A DNA stretch of 64,000 nt from JBBREP01 sp963716525 (GCA_963716525.1 OY970315.1:62001-126000), one strand, 5' to 3'. Shown: positions 52,358 to 61,854, counted from the stretch's first letter. Made by a program: numbers and translations. The notes: a model not told the origin generated them from the sequence alone.

Positions 52358-52879
52358 GTGCGGTGCTTGGGACGGTGCGGGGTTGGCGAAGCGGTGGTTC
52401 GGGCAATCGGGTGTGTCGGGCTGCTGCTCTGCGCGTTTGCATGCAGCGGAAGTGCTCAACGATTGGGGCGCGAGACGGGCAGCACCCTGCCCGCGAGCAC
52501 CACGACAACACGACCTACCGCGTGCAGCGATGCCGAGATCTTCTTCCGGCTTGACGCGACGAACACCGACATCGCACGTGTGCGTGATCAGCTTGCGCAC
52601 GACCGCGCGGTCCGATCTATGCGGTTCCTCAACCATGACGACGCGTATGCCGCGGCCAAGAAGCTGTTCGGTGACGATCCCGACCTGCTGTTCGACGTGT
52701 CACCGAAGGATCTGCCCGAGTCATTTCGTGTGGCTCTCACGCAAGGGGCGGGCGCGGCCTTCGCGACCAGGTTCCGGGCGGGAGCTGGTGTGGCGAGCGT
52801 CGACCTCGGGACGCGTTGCGGAGGGCCGCCCGTGGTCAAGTTGACCCCACCGCTCACCGAACAAGTCCCGGGACCCTGA
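52358..52879 (+). CDS. Lipoprotein with FtsX extracellular-domain-like region
   Basis: A 173-residue protein; a start at GTG 52394 (VVRAIGCVGLLLCAFACSG) would give a compact lipoprotein signal ending AFAC. After a Thr-rich linker the body (EIFFRLDATNTDIARVRDQL, MRFLNHDDAYAAAKKLFGDD, SPKDLPESFRVAL) matches the FtsX extracellular domain, which in FtsEX contacts peptidoglycan hydrolases. No FtsX transmembrane domain is present, as in several actinobacterial lipoproteins. It may bind cell-wall hydrolases; that is inference. Confidence 0.7.
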   Translation: MRCLGRCGVGEAVVRAIGCVGLLLCAFACSGSAQRLGRETGSTLPASTTTTRPTACSDAEIFFRLDATNTDIARVRDQLAHDRAVRSMRFLNHDDAYAAAKKLFGDDPDLLFDVSPKDLPESFRVALTQGAGAAFATRFRAGAGVASVDLGTRCGGPPVVKLTPPLTEQVPGP

Positions 52880-52905
52880 CGGACGCCGAAGTGCGGAGAT
52901 AGCAC

Positions 52906-52934
52906 CCTGTCGGTAGCGCCCATCGCGGGCAATA
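52906..52934 (+). repeat. Promoter-like repeat, copy E
   Basis: CCTGTCGGTAGCGCCCATCG then CGGGCAATAT. The TTGTGG box is degenerate (CTGTCGG), the -10-like CAATAT is intact, and GTG 52945 follows 10 bases later. Confidence 0.65.
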
Positions 52935-52944
52935 TGCGTGTGTC

Positions 52945-53172
52945 GTGAGGCGCGCTCGGACAACTGCCGCAATGGGTTGCCTCGCCGTTGTCGCGCTGTC
53001 GGCATGTGGCAGTTCCACGACTCGGTCCCGCGCGTCGAGCACGCCGTCCAGCGTTAGCTGCCGAGAAGCGCGAGCGCAGCGAGCGGCACGATGCCGCCGG
53101 GGATCAGCCTGTCGGGAACACCCGCGCCGACCAGTGTCGTCGTCGCGAAAGTCCTGCCGAAGGGAACGGTGA
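52945..53172 (+). CDS. Short or truncated lipoprotein
   Basis: GTG 52945 begins RRARTTAAMGCLAVVALSAC, a clear lipoprotein signal with lipobox LSAC, then GSSTTRSRASSTPSS. After about residue 38 the frame becomes Arg-rich and stops at 53172. Another frame from about 53058 (SGTPAPTSVVVAKVLPKGT) and a third near 53280 (HIGSVGYFDLKN) look protein-like, so the gene is either frameshifted or degenerate. From 53173 to 53452 I see no other gene. It follows promoter-like repeat E. Confidence 0.5.
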   Translation: MRRARTTAAMGCLAVVALSACGSSTTRSRASSTPSSVSCREARAQRAARCRRGSACREHPRRPVSSSRKSCRRER

Positions 53173-53452
53173 GCCGGGGCGATCGAAGTGGCCGAAGCCA
53201 TTTCTGCAGCGTGCATGGGCTGCACGATCGCGACTGACATGGACACGGGTCCGGGCGGCGTTCCGGTGCGGGGGGACGTGGGCCGAAGGCCATTCAAGGA
53301 ACATGCGATGCGACTCTCCGCTGTTCACATCGGTTCCGTTGGATACTTCGACCTGAAGAACCCGGGCTCGTGAGCGGCCGGCGAGCGGCGTGCGCGCTGC
53401 CGCGGCAGCGTGGTTACGCGCCCTGTGATCGCGTGTGGGTGATTGGCACGGT

Positions 53453-53851
53453 TCATTGGATTCGTTCACCGGAGGCTGACGGAGGAGGACCGGGATCGCC
53501 GAAGACGACGATCGTCTTCATCTTGCCGTCGCTGCCCAGTTCGACGAAGTCGGTGCCGTAGCCGCGATCCTCACCGAAGATCCACACGAACCCGCCCCGA
53601 CCGAAATTGTGGTGGGCATCCACCGGCGTCGTCAGCTCGACGCGCACATCGATGCCATCGGGCCAGCCACGCTGGAAGGCAGCGATCGCGTCCGACAGTG
53701 CGACGGTCCCGACGACCTCGTGTTCCCAGCCTTGCTGTAAGAACCGAATCGCCGGACCGCAGCACAAGTTGAGCAATTCGAGCCGCTTCGCGTCGTCACG
53801 CTCGATCCACGCTGCGGCGTATGCAGATGCGAGTTCGTCGGGCGTTGCCAT
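53453..53851 (-). CDS. SnoaL/NTF2-like protein
   Basis: A 132-residue cone-shaped alpha+beta barrel protein: LASAYAAAWIERDDAKRLEL, LSDAIAAFQRGWPDGIDVRV, FVWIFGEDRGYGTDFVELGS fit the SnoaL-like/NTF2 fold common in small actinobacterial proteins. ATG 53851 is preferred to GTG 53857; TAGAAC lies 8 bases upstream. Function unknown. Upstream, 53852-54027 shows nothing. Confidence 0.75.
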   Translation of the reverse strand: MATPDELASAYAAAWIERDDAKRLELLNLCCGPAIRFLQQGWEHEVVGTVALSDAIAAFQRGWPDGIDVRVELTTPVDAHHNFGRGGFVWIFGEDRGYGTDFVELGSDGKMKTIVVFGDPGPPPSASGERIQ

Positions 53852-54027
53852 CGGCACAGTTCTAGATCGGCACCGATCACGGCGCCGAGCGATTTCGATG
53901 AGACGCCCTGGACGGCGCCAGTCCTCTCGGTTCGGACGACGGGTTGATCACGGTGGCGCTGCTCGTGGTCCTCGCTCGTTGTGTTGGCCGCTGCTTGCAG
54001 CGCCCGTTTCCAAGCGGCGCTCGGGCG

Positions 54028-54285
54028 CTACTCGCCGGCGGGGACGATGTCGACGAGGCGGCGGCCGCGGCGGTGCGTGAACTTCACGTTGCCGTCGGCC
54101 GTGGCGAAGAGCGTGTCGTCGCCGCCGCGGCCCACGTTGTGGCCGGGGTGGAAGCGCGTGCCGCGCTGGCGGACGATGATCGTGCCCGCGGTGACCTGCT
54201 CGCCGCCGAAGCGCTTCACGCCGAGGCGCTGGGCCGCGGAATCACGGCCGTTACGGGAGGAACCGGCGCCCTTCTTCTTCGACAT
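54028..54285 (-). CDS. rpmA: 50S ribosomal protein L27
   Basis: An 85-residue L27: SKKKGAGSSRNGRDSAAQRL, GVKRFGGEQVTAGTIIVRQR and HPGHNVGRGGDDTLFATADG are the family sequence. The N-terminal tail reaches the peptidyl-transferase centre. It starts 6 bases after the rplU stop. Usually obgE follows rpmA directly; here about 11 kb of other genes separate them. Confidence 0.98.
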   Translation of the reverse strand: MSKKKGAGSSRNGRDSAAQRLGVKRFGGEQVTAGTIIVRQRGTRFHPGHNVGRGGDDTLFATADGNVKFTHRRGRRLVDIVPAGE

Positions 54286-54291
54286 CGCCGA

Positions 54292-54606
54292 TCAACCTTT
54301 CGAGATCGAGGTGATCTCGATCTCCGTGTAATGCTGCCGGTGGCCGTAGTGGCGGCGCTGGCGGGTCTTGTCCTTGTACGTGAAGCCGTTGATCTTCGGG
54401 CCCCTGGCCTCGCCGACGACCCGAGCATTCACGGCCGCGCCGGCGAGCTGCGAGGCGGTGGCGAGCACCGTGTCGCCGTCGACCACGAGCACCGGGCGCA
54501 GCGACACCTCGTCGCCGGGCACCCGTTCGATCGCGAGCCGCTGCCCTTCCGCGACGCGATACTGCTTGCCGCCGGTCTCGACCACTGCGAACACGTTCTC
54601 TGCCAT
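54292..54606 (-). CDS. rplU: 50S ribosomal protein L21
   Basis: A 104-residue L21: FAVVETGGKQYRVAEGQRLA, VVDGDTVLATASQLAGAAVN, ARGPKINGFTYKDKTRQRRH and YTEIEITSIS. ATG 54606 is chosen for length and for GAGG upstream; an in-frame upstream extension is not conserved. It heads rplU-rpmA. It lies 28 bases after the NDH-2 stop. Confidence 0.97.
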   Translation of the reverse strand: MAENVFAVVETGGKQYRVAEGQRLAIERVPGDEVSLRPVLVVDGDTVLATASQLAGAAVNARVVGEARGPKINGFTYKDKTRQRRHYGHRQHYTEIEITSISKG

Positions 54607-54634
54607 CACGACCTCGTTCTGGGACCGGGAAATG

Positions 54635-55924
54635 CTAGCGGTCGGCGGCGCGTACGCCTGCACCGGCCCGAACGGCACCGGTGGCCGCCCGGTCCGTCGG
54701 GATCATCGCCCGCACCGGGCGCTCGTAGCGCAGGTAGTACCACGACCAGCGGGCCATGACCACGGCACGGTTCTCGAAGCCGATCAGATAGTAGAGGTGC
54801 ACGACGAGCCACGTCACCCAGGCGAGCAGACCACGCAGGCGCAGCGGGCCGATCTCGGCCACTGCGGACCGGCGCCCGATCGTGGCCAGGTTGCCCTTGT
54901 CGCGGTAGTGGAAGCGGCCGCGCGCCCGGCCGAGGATGTCGTCGGCAACGTACCGGCCGGCCTGCATCGCCGGCGGCGACACCATCGGCAGCTCCCTGCC
55001 CGACGCGTCGGCCGCGCCCGCCGCGTCGCCGATCGCGTACACCTCCGGATGGCCGGGCACCCGCAGGCGCTCGTCGACGGCGAGCCGGCCGTGACGCGAC
55101 GGGTCGACCGATTCGGGGCCGGGTGGGTGTACCGGCCGCACGCCGGCGGTCCACACGACGGTCGACGCCGGGATGCGCCGCCCGTCGCGCAGGCTGACAC
55201 CGCCGGCATCGATCGTGTCGACCGATGCGCCGAGCAGCGCCTCCACGCCGAGGTGCTCGAGCTCGCGGCGCGCATACTCGCCGAGCGACGGATGGAACGT
55301 GGCGAGCAGCCGGTCGGTCATCTCGAGCAGCACGATCCGTACGCGCGCGCCATGCAGCTCCGGGTACTCGACCGGCAGCACCAGGCGCACGAGCTCGGCG
55401 AGGGCACCCGCGTACTCCACGCCGGTCGGTCCGCCGCCGACGATGCAGAACGTGAGCAGCGCGTCACGGTCGCCCGCCGGCGCGTGCGCCGCCCGCTCCA
55501 GCGTCGACAGCACGTGGTTCCGCAGCCGCAGCGCCTCGCCGAGATCCTTGAGGCCCAGCGCGTGCGCCGCGATCGTGTCGTTGCCGAAGTAGTTCGTGGT
55601 GCTGCCGGTTGCAAGCACGAGATGGTCGTATGGCAGCATCGCACCCTCTCCGAGCGCCACCGTGCGGCCGTCGAAGTCCACGCCGGTCACCTCGCCAACG
55701 TGCACGTGCACGTTGGGGGCGTGGCGGAACACCTTGCGCAACGGTGCCGCGATCTCGCTGGGCGACAGCAGGCAGCTCGCCACCTGGTAGAGCAGCGGCG
55801 TGAACAGGTGGTAGTTCTGCCGGTCGACGATCGTGACGTCGACCGCTTCGCCCGCGAGGCGCCGGGCGCACTGCAGACCGCCGAAACCGGCGCCGACGAT
55901 CACCACACGCGGGACGGCTGGCAT
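54635..55924 (-). CDS. Type II NADH dehydrogenase (NDH-2)
   Basis: A 429-residue flavoprotein: FAD motif VVIVGAGFGGLQCARRLAG, NYHLFTPLLYQVASCLLSPS, NAD(P)-binding FCIVGGGPTGVEYAGALAEL, and VYAIGDAAGAADASG with MVSPPAMQAGRYVADDIL. C-terminal WLVVHLYYLIGFENRA is the amphipathic membrane-anchoring region. It transfers electrons from NADH to menaquinone without proton pumping. It lies between rne and rplU on the same strand, 44 bases after rne. Confidence 0.93.
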   Translation of the reverse strand: MPAVPRVVIVGAGFGGLQCARRLAGEAVDVTIVDRQNYHLFTPLLYQVASCLLSPSEIAAPLRKVFRHAPNVHVHVGEVTGVDFDGRTVALGEGAMLPYDHLVLATGSTTNYFGNDTIAAHALGLKDLGEALRLRNHVLSTLERAAHAPAGDRDALLTFCIVGGGPTGVEYAGALAELVRLVLPVEYPELHGARVRIVLLEMTDRLLATFHPSLGEYARRELEHLGVEALLGASVDTIDAGGVSLRDGRRIPASTVVWTAGVRPVHPPGPESVDPSRHGRLAVDERLRVPGHPEVYAIGDAAGAADASGRELPMVSPPAMQAGRYVADDILGRARGRFHYRDKGNLATIGRRSAVAEIGPLRLRGLLAWVTWLVVHLYYLIGFENRAVVMARWSWYYLRYERPVRAMIPTDRAATGAVRAGAGVRAADR

Positions 55925-55968
55925 TCGCGACGTCCTACCCCTGCATCACCCGCGTCCAGCCATGGCCG

Positions 55969-58056
55969 CTAGTCCTCGTAGAGGCTGTGGTCGACGAGGA
56001 TGCCGCGGCCCTCGCAGTGCGGGCAGATCTCGCTGAACGACTCGACGAGGCCCTCCGACACGCGCTTGCGTGTCATCTCCACCAGGCCGAGCTCGGAGAT
56101 CGGATAGATCTGCGTGCGGGTCTTGTCGCGCGCCAGCGCCTCGCGGAACGTGCGCTCGACCGCCTCGCGGTTCTGCTTGATCTCCATGTCGATGAAGTCG
56201 ATCACGATGATCCCGCCGATGTCGCGCAAGCGCAGCTCGCGCGCGACGGCCTCCGCCGCCTCCAGGTTGTTGCGGAACACCGTCTCCTCGAGGTTCGACT
56301 TGCCGACGTTCTTCGCGGTGTTCACGTCGATCACGGTGAGCGCCTCGGTGCGCTCGATCACGAGCGACCCACCCGACGGCAGCCACACCTTGCGGTCGAG
56401 CGCCTTGTGCAGTTGCTCGTGCACGTGGAAGCGCTCGAACAACGGGAGCCCTTCGACGGCCTCGTCGTAGAGCTCCACGCGGTCGGCGAGCTCGGGCGCC
56501 ACGGCCTCGACGTAGCCGCGCACCTCGTTGTAGAGGTTGACGTCGTCGATGACGATGCCGCGATATTCCTTAGTGAACTCCTCGCGGATCACCCGGATCG
56601 CGAGCGGCGGCTCCTTGTAGAGCACCGTGCCCGGCTTCACCTGTTTGCGCAGCTGGTCGATCTGCTCCCACTGGAACTGCAGCCTGCGCATGTCGCGCTC
56701 GAGCTCGTCCTCGGTGGCGCCCTCCGCGGCCGTACGCACGATCAGCCCGGCGTTCGCGGGGCGCAGGTGGTCGAGGATGCGGCGCAGGCGGCGGCGCTCG
56801 TCGTCGGGCAGGCGCTTGCTGATGCCGTACGTGCCCGGCTGGTCGGGCACCATCACCACGAAACGGCCGGCGAGACTCACATCCTGGGTGAGCCGCGCCC
56901 CCTTGTGCGCGATCGGGTTCTTCGTGACCTGCACGAGGATCGACTGCCCGTTGCGCAGCATCCGCTCGATGCGGGCGCGCTCGCCGTCGGTGTCGGCCAT
57001 GTCCTGGCGCACATCACCCCGGTAGAGGATCGCGTTCTTCTGGGTGCCGATGTCGACGAACGCAGCCTCCATGCCGGGCTGCACGTTCTGCACCTTGCCC
57101 CAGTAGACGTTGCCGTCGATGTTGCGCTCGTCGTCCTGCGGCTCGGCGACGTAGTGCTCGACGAGGTTGCGCCCCTCGAGCACGGCCACGTGCGAGCGAC
57201 CGCTCGGCCCGTGGGTGTGCACGACCATCATGTAGCGCCCGGTGGGCCGGCCCTTGCGCTGCAGTCCACGGCGACGTTCGAGCGTCGCATCGTCGAGCGC
57301 CTCGAGCGTGGCGGCGCCGTCGAAGTCGCCGGTGTCGAGCGTCCCCTCGATGTACGTGGGTGCGCCGTTGCGTGCCGGTGCGCCGACGATGGCGCCGGCG
57401 GCCGCCGCACCCGCCGACTTCTTGTTGCGGTTGCGCCCGCCCCGGCGGCGGCGCCGCTTCGGACCGGTGGTGGCGCCCGCGCCGTTGCCCGCGGCCGGCA
57501 CCGCCTCGGGCCCGTGGTGCACCGGCGGCGGGATCGACGGCGTGAGGAACGGTGCGCTCGCAGCCGCCGCGCTCGCGTCGGCCTCGGCCGCATCGACCCC
57601 GGCTGTGGCCGGCGCCATCTCGGCCTCTTCGAGGGCGATGTCGAGCGCGTCGTCGCTCGTGTAGCCCCGGTCGGCCGCCGCGTCGTTCCAGCTCTTGGGG
57701 CCCAGCTCGTCGACGTCGTCGACGTCGTCGACATCGTCGCCGGCGGCCTCGTCGGGCACGCCGGCAGCGGCCGCCGAGGCCGTGCCGGGCCGCTTGCTGC
57801 GGTTACGCCCGCCGCGCTTGCCCCGCCGGCGGCGTTTGGCCGCTGTGGAGGCGGCCGCGCCGCCGCCGGGCGCGCCGCTGCCGCCGGGTGCTCCGGCCTG
57901 CGCCGCGCCGGGCGCGTCGGGCGCGCCGGGCGCGTCAGCCGAGTGCTCGCGCCCCGAAGCGTTGGCCCCGTTCGATCGTGCAGCGGGGGTGGCCGTTTCG
58001 AGCGCGGTCGGGGCCGCGGCCGCAGCCGGCCCGGTACCTGGCGTCTCGTCGGACAT
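55969..58056 (-). CDS. rne: Rne/Rng-family ribonuclease E/G
   Basis: A 695-residue RNase E/G. The first 290 residues are a disordered extension rich in Ala, Gly, Arg and Asp (AAKRRRRGKRGGRNRSKRPG, a 9-base-period DDVDDVDDVD, RRRRRGGRNRNKKSAG), as in mycobacterial RNase E. The catalytic half has the S1-containing region (GNVYWGKVQNVQPGMEAAFV, AILYRGDV), GTYGISKRLPDDERRRLRRI, DNase-I-like residues in ALTVIDVNTAKNVGKSNLEE and IIVIDFIDM, and the zinc link CPHCEGRG near the C-terminus. It processes rRNA and initiates mRNA decay. ATG 58056 has GAGAGGTT upstream. Confidence 0.95.
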   Translation of the reverse strand: MSDETPGTGPAAAAAPTALETATPAARSNGANASGREHSADAPGAPDAPGAAQAGAPGGSGAPGGGAAASTAAKRRRRGKRGGRNRSKRPGTASAAAAGVPDEAAGDDVDDVDDVDELGPKSWNDAAADRGYTSDDALDIALEEAEMAPATAGVDAAEADASAAAASAPFLTPSIPPPVHHGPEAVPAAGNGAGATTGPKRRRRRGGRNRNKKSAGAAAAGAIVGAPARNGAPTYIEGTLDTGDFDGAATLEALDDATLERRRGLQRKGRPTGRYMMVVHTHGPSGRSHVAVLEGRNLVEHYVAEPQDDERNIDGNVYWGKVQNVQPGMEAAFVDIGTQKNAILYRGDVRQDMADTDGERARIERMLRNGQSILVQVTKNPIAHKGARLTQDVSLAGRFVVMVPDQPGTYGISKRLPDDERRRLRRILDHLRPANAGLIVRTAAEGATEDELERDMRRLQFQWEQIDQLRKQVKPGTVLYKEPPLAIRVIREEFTKEYRGIVIDDVNLYNEVRGYVEAVAPELADRVELYDEAVEGLPLFERFHVHEQLHKALDRKVWLPSGGSLVIERTEALTVIDVNTAKNVGKSNLEETVFRNNLEAAEAVARELRLRDIGGIIVIDFIDMEIKQNREAVERTFREALARDKTRTQIYPISELGLVEMTRKRVSEGLVESFSEICPHCEGRGILVDHSLYED

Positions 58057-58077
58057 TGGGAACCTCTCTCATGGCTC

Positions 58078-58833
58078 TCATGACGCGCGTGCCGCCACTG
58101 CGCGCCGGCGCGTGTCGGCGTCGAGCGGGCTCAGCCGCGCGCCGTCGCGCTCGATCCATTGGTGTGTGCGGACCACACGGCGCTCGGTGAGCGGACCGAT
58201 CGCCGGGGTCACTTGCATGACCGCGGCGAGCACGTCGTGGGGTTTGGCGCCGCGCGGTTGCGTGCTCGTCTCGAGCTCGCAGCGGACGGTGCCGTCGCCG
58301 GCGGGTCCGACCACCGTGCAGCTGCGGATCGCAGCGCGCACGTCGTCGTCCACGAGCCGGCCCTTGCGTGACCGGGTGACGGTGACCTCGTCACGTGCGA
58401 GCAGAGCCGCGACACCCGAGCGCAGCGCTGTCGCGTCGAGCGCGACGTCGTCGTCGTGAGCCACGTCGACCGTCCAGGTCAGCGCGGTCACGACCTCTTG
58501 CAACGCGGGCGCACGCTCGTCGAGCTCGACTGCGCCCGTGACCTCGATGCCGGCCGGCAGCACGGCATCGAGCCGGCCCGGGAGCTCGTCGAGCTCCACC
58601 GGCTCGCGGAAGGAGACGTCGAGGTACTCCTCGTCGCTCTCGTAGCCCGTCGAGAGGGCCAAGCCGAAGCTCACCTTCGGTCGGGGCGAGAAGCCCTGGG
58701 TGAACACGAGCGGGAGTGCCTCGATGCGGAATGCCCGCTCGAACGCCCGGGCCGTGTCGCGGTGCGAGATCCAGCGGATCTTGCCGTGCTTGGCGAACCG
58801 CAACCGCACCGGAAACGCGATCCCGCCCCTCAC
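58078..58833 (-). CDS. Radical-SAM-linked protein (TIGR03936/DUF2344)
   Basis: A 251-residue DUF2344 protein: VRLRFAKHGKIRWISHRDTA, EALPLVFTQGFSPRPKVSFG and LALSTGYESDEEYLDVSFRE are the family's N-terminal half. GTG 58833 overlaps the radical SAM gene stop (GTGA). These two genes are found together, often as a fusion, before rne in actinobacteria and Firmicutes; the role is unknown but suspected to be tRNA or rRNA related. Confidence 0.92.
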   Translation of the reverse strand: MRGGIAFPVRLRFAKHGKIRWISHRDTARAFERAFRIEALPLVFTQGFSPRPKVSFGLALSTGYESDEEYLDVSFREPVELDELPGRLDAVLPAGIEVTGAVELDERAPALQEVVTALTWTVDVAHDDDVALDATALRSGVAALLARDEVTVTRSRKGRLVDDDVRAAIRSCTVVGPAGDGTVRCELETSTQPRGAKPHDVLAAVMQVTPAIGPLTERRVVRTHQWIERDGARLSPLDADTRRRAVAARAS

Positions 58834-60864
58834 GTGCCGGCTCCGAGCGGCTTGCGGCCCAGGAAACGCACCGCGGCCGCTCCATCGCCGCTCCCCCGCG
58901 ACTCGCCCACTGCGGTACCCGACCCGGCAGCGTCGCCCCACTGCTGGCCGGTGCCCTGGCTGCCTCCGGCCGGCGGCACCGACGACGCCACCACGTGCTC
59001 GAGTGCGAGGTCGGTGCACACGCCGCAGTCGTAGCACGGCGTCCACCGGCAATCGGGGAGCCCGTGCTCCTCCAGGGCCGACTGCCAGTCGTCCCACAGG
59101 AAGTCCTTGTGCAGACCGGCGTCAATGTGGTCCCACGGCAGGAGCTCGTCGCGCGTACGGTGGCGCGTCACGTACCACGCGGGGTCGAGGCCCTCGGCCG
59201 CACAGGCCCCGAGCCAGCGGTCGAGACGGAAGCGCTCCGACCACTCCTGGAACGTGCCGCCGGCCCGCCACACCCGCTCGATCACTCGGCCCACCCGCCG
59301 GTCGCCGCGGGAGCACAGCCCCTCGGCGAAGCTCGCCTCCGGGTCGTGCCACTTGAGTTGTACCGGACCCCCGCCACCCTTCGTGCCGCCCCGGCGCGAA
59401 CCACCGCCGCCACCGCGCACGCCGTCGCGGAGCAGGCTGATCTTGCGTTGCAGCTCGTCGACGCCGTTCTGGCCGAACCACTGGAACGGCGTGTGCGGCT
59501 TCGGCACGAACCCGCCGACGCTCACGGTCACCGACGCCTGCTTCGTGTGGCGCCGACCCACCTCCACCACGTTGCGCGCCAGCTCGGCGATCCCCAACGT
59601 GTCGGCATCCATCTCCGTCGGCAGGCCGGTGAGGAAGTAGAGCTTCACGCGCCGCCAACCGTTCGCGTAGGCGGCATCGACCGCGGCGTAGAGGTCTTCC
59701 TCGGAAATGAGCTTGTTGATCACCTGGCGCAGCCGCAGCGAGCCCGCCTCGGGTGCGAACGTGAGACCGGTGCGGCGCACCTTCTGGATCTCGCTCGCGA
59801 CTCCCACCGTGAACGCGTCGACCCGCAGGCTCGGCAGGCTCACCGACACCTGCCCCGTGCCGCACTGGCCGTTCACGAGGTCGCCGACGATCTCGCCGAT
59901 GCCCGACATGTCGGCCGTGGAGAGCGACGTGAGCGCCACCTCGTCGTAGCCGCTGCGGGCGATCCCGTCGCGCACCATCGTGCGCACCGACTCGGCGCTG
60001 CGCTCGCGCACCGGTCGGCGCGATCATGCCGGCCTGGCAGAAACGGCAGCCGCGCGTGCAGCCGCGGAACACCTCCACGTTCAGCCGGTCGTGCACCACC
60101 TCGATGAGCGGCACGAGCTGTTGCTTCGGGTAGGGCCAGTCGTCGAGATTCGCGATCGTGCGCTTGACGACGCGCTCGGGCACGTCGCGATAGCGGGGGG
60201 TGACCGCAGTGACGTGCGGGCCGTCGTAGGCGACGTCGTACATCGCGGGCACGTAGACGCCCGGGATCGTGGCCAGCTCGTGCAGCAGCTCCTCGCGCGA
60301 GCCTGGGGCCCGCTTGTGCGCCGCGACGACGGCGCTGATCTCGCTGACGACCTCCTCGCCGTCGCCGATCACGAAGGCGTCGACGTACTCGGCGAGGGGC
60401 TCCGGGTTGAAGGCACAGTGGCCGCCCGCGAGCACGATCGGGTGCTCGCGGGTGCGGTCGGCGTTCCGCACCGGCACGCCGGCGAGATCGACGAGCTCGA
60501 GGACGTTCGTGAACACCAGCTCGGCCGACAGGTTGAAGGCCAGCACGTCGAAGTCGCGGGCCGAACGGTGCGTGTCGACGCTGAACAGCGGCAGCCCCCG
60601 GCGGCGCAACGCCGCGGTGAGGTCGACCCAGGGCGCATACGCGCGCTCCGCGAGCGCGTCGTCGCGCTCGTTGAGAATCTCGTAGAGGATCTGGAGCCCC
60701 TGGTTGGGGAGGCCGATCTCGTAGGTGTCGGGATAGATCAGGAGCCAGGCAGCCTTGTGCGGCGCCCAGGCGGGCTGCCGGCTGCCCCGTTCCAAGCCGA
60801 TGTAGCGAGCGGGCTTCTCCACCTCGGCCAGGAGCGGTTCGACCCGCGGCCACAGGTTGGACAT
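58830..60864 (-). CDS. B12-binding/radical SAM protein (TIGR03960), frameshifted
   Basis: A protein of about 677 residues. The N-terminal part has a B12-binding-like region (AWLLIYPDTYEIGLPNQGLQ, IVLAGGHCAFNPEPLAEYVD, DAFVIGDGEEVVSEI) and the radical SAM cluster FRGCTRGCRFCQAGMIA (C-x3-C-x2-C). Right after it, near 60022, one extra C shifts the frame; the other frame continues RPVRERSAESVRTMVRDGIA, SLPSLRVDAFTVGVASEIQK, SVGGFVPKPHTPFQWFGQNG and the C-terminal TPCYDCGVC. Restoring the base makes an intact protein. It is coupled to the DUF2344 gene. ATG 60864 has TAGGCT 9 bases upstream. Confidence 0.9.
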
Positions 60865-60885
60865 TTCCCGGCCAGCCTAGCCGGA

Positions 60886-61827
60886 TCAGGGATGATCCGC
60901 CGGCGAGCCGTCGAAACGGTCGATGGCGCAGAAGCGGTCGTCGACCTCGCCACACGACTCGCACTCCAGCTCGAGGGTCAGGTGGTGGATGTCGTACGCC
61001 CGGGCCAGGGCCGATTTCACCCGCACGCCCACCTCCTGGGCCTGCTCCAGCGTCGGGTGGCCCGACATCATCACATGGGCCGACAGCGCCCGCAGGTCGC
61101 TCGACAGGCTCCACACGTGCAGGTCGTGCGCGTCGTCCACGCCGTCGACGGCGCGCATCGCGTCGAGCAGTTCGGCCGGGTCGAGGCCCGGCGGCGTCGA
61201 CTCGAGCAGCACCTCGGACGCCTCGCGCAGGAGCCCGAACGCCTGCACGGCGACGAGCGCGGCGATGCCGAGCGACACGGCCGGGTCGAGCCGGTACCAG
61301 CCACCCGTAGCGACGATCACCACACCGGCGACGGCAACGCCCGCCGACGCGGCCGCGTCGGCACCGAGATGCGTGATCGCGGCGCGCATGTTGACGTTCG
61401 GCGCGCCGTGCCCGTGACCCTCGTGCGGCTCGCGTAGCGCGAGCACCGACGCGACGTTCCCCACCGTGGCGCCCACCGCGACGCCGAGCACGAGCCCACC
61501 GTGCACCGCGACCGGATGCACGAGGCGGACGACCGCGGCGTAGCCGATCCAGCCGCATACCGCGAGCAGCGTGAACGCATTCGCCTGCGCGGCGAGGATC
61601 TCGGCCCGGTGCATGCCGAACGAGCGCTGCGATGTCGGTGCGCGCCGAGCAAGCCGCACCGCCACGAGCGCGACCGCGAGCGCGGCGACGTCGCTCACGT
61701 TGTGCGCGGCGTCGGCGAGCAGCCCGAGCGAATGCGCCACGAACCCGAACACCGCCTGGAGCGCGATGATGGCGACGTTCAGCGCGATCGCCAACCGGAG
61801 GCGCCGCTCACGAGAACCGCGGATCAC
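60886..61827 (-). CDS. Cation diffusion facilitator (CDF) transporter
   Basis: A 313-residue CDF exporter with six membrane helices: IALNVAIIALQAVFGFVAHS, LGLLADAAHNVSDVAALAVA (first metal site, HxxxD), LGADAAASAGVAVAGVVIVA (second), and a C-terminal cytoplasmic domain with DAHDLHVWSLSSDLRALSAH. It exports Zn, Co, Cd or similar in exchange for protons; a His-rich loop between helices 4 and 5 (EPHEGHGHGAP) fits zinc. The C-terminus adds a CESCGEVDDRFCA motif that may bind metal. It precedes the radical SAM gene by 21 bases. Confidence 0.92.
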   Translation of the reverse strand: MIRGSRERRLRLAIALNVAIIALQAVFGFVAHSLGLLADAAHNVSDVAALAVALVAVRLARRAPTSQRSFGMHRAEILAAQANAFTLLAVCGWIGYAAVVRLVHPVAVHGGLVLGVAVGATVGNVASVLALREPHEGHGHGAPNVNMRAAITHLGADAAASAGVAVAGVVIVATGGWYRLDPAVSLGIAALVAVQAFGLLREASEVLLESTPPGLDPAELLDAMRAVDGVDDAHDLHVWSLSSDLRALSAHVMMSGHPTLEQAQEVGVRVKSALARAYDIHHLTLELECESCGEVDDRFCAIDRFDGSPADHP

Positions 61828-61854
61828 GGATTCAGGCTACGACCGCGCCACGGC

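Noticed and set aside
48153..52934. Integron-type gene cassette array
   Set aside because: The repeats lie before genes rather than after them, lack the paired R and L boxes and inverted symmetry of attC sites, and no integrase is in the window.
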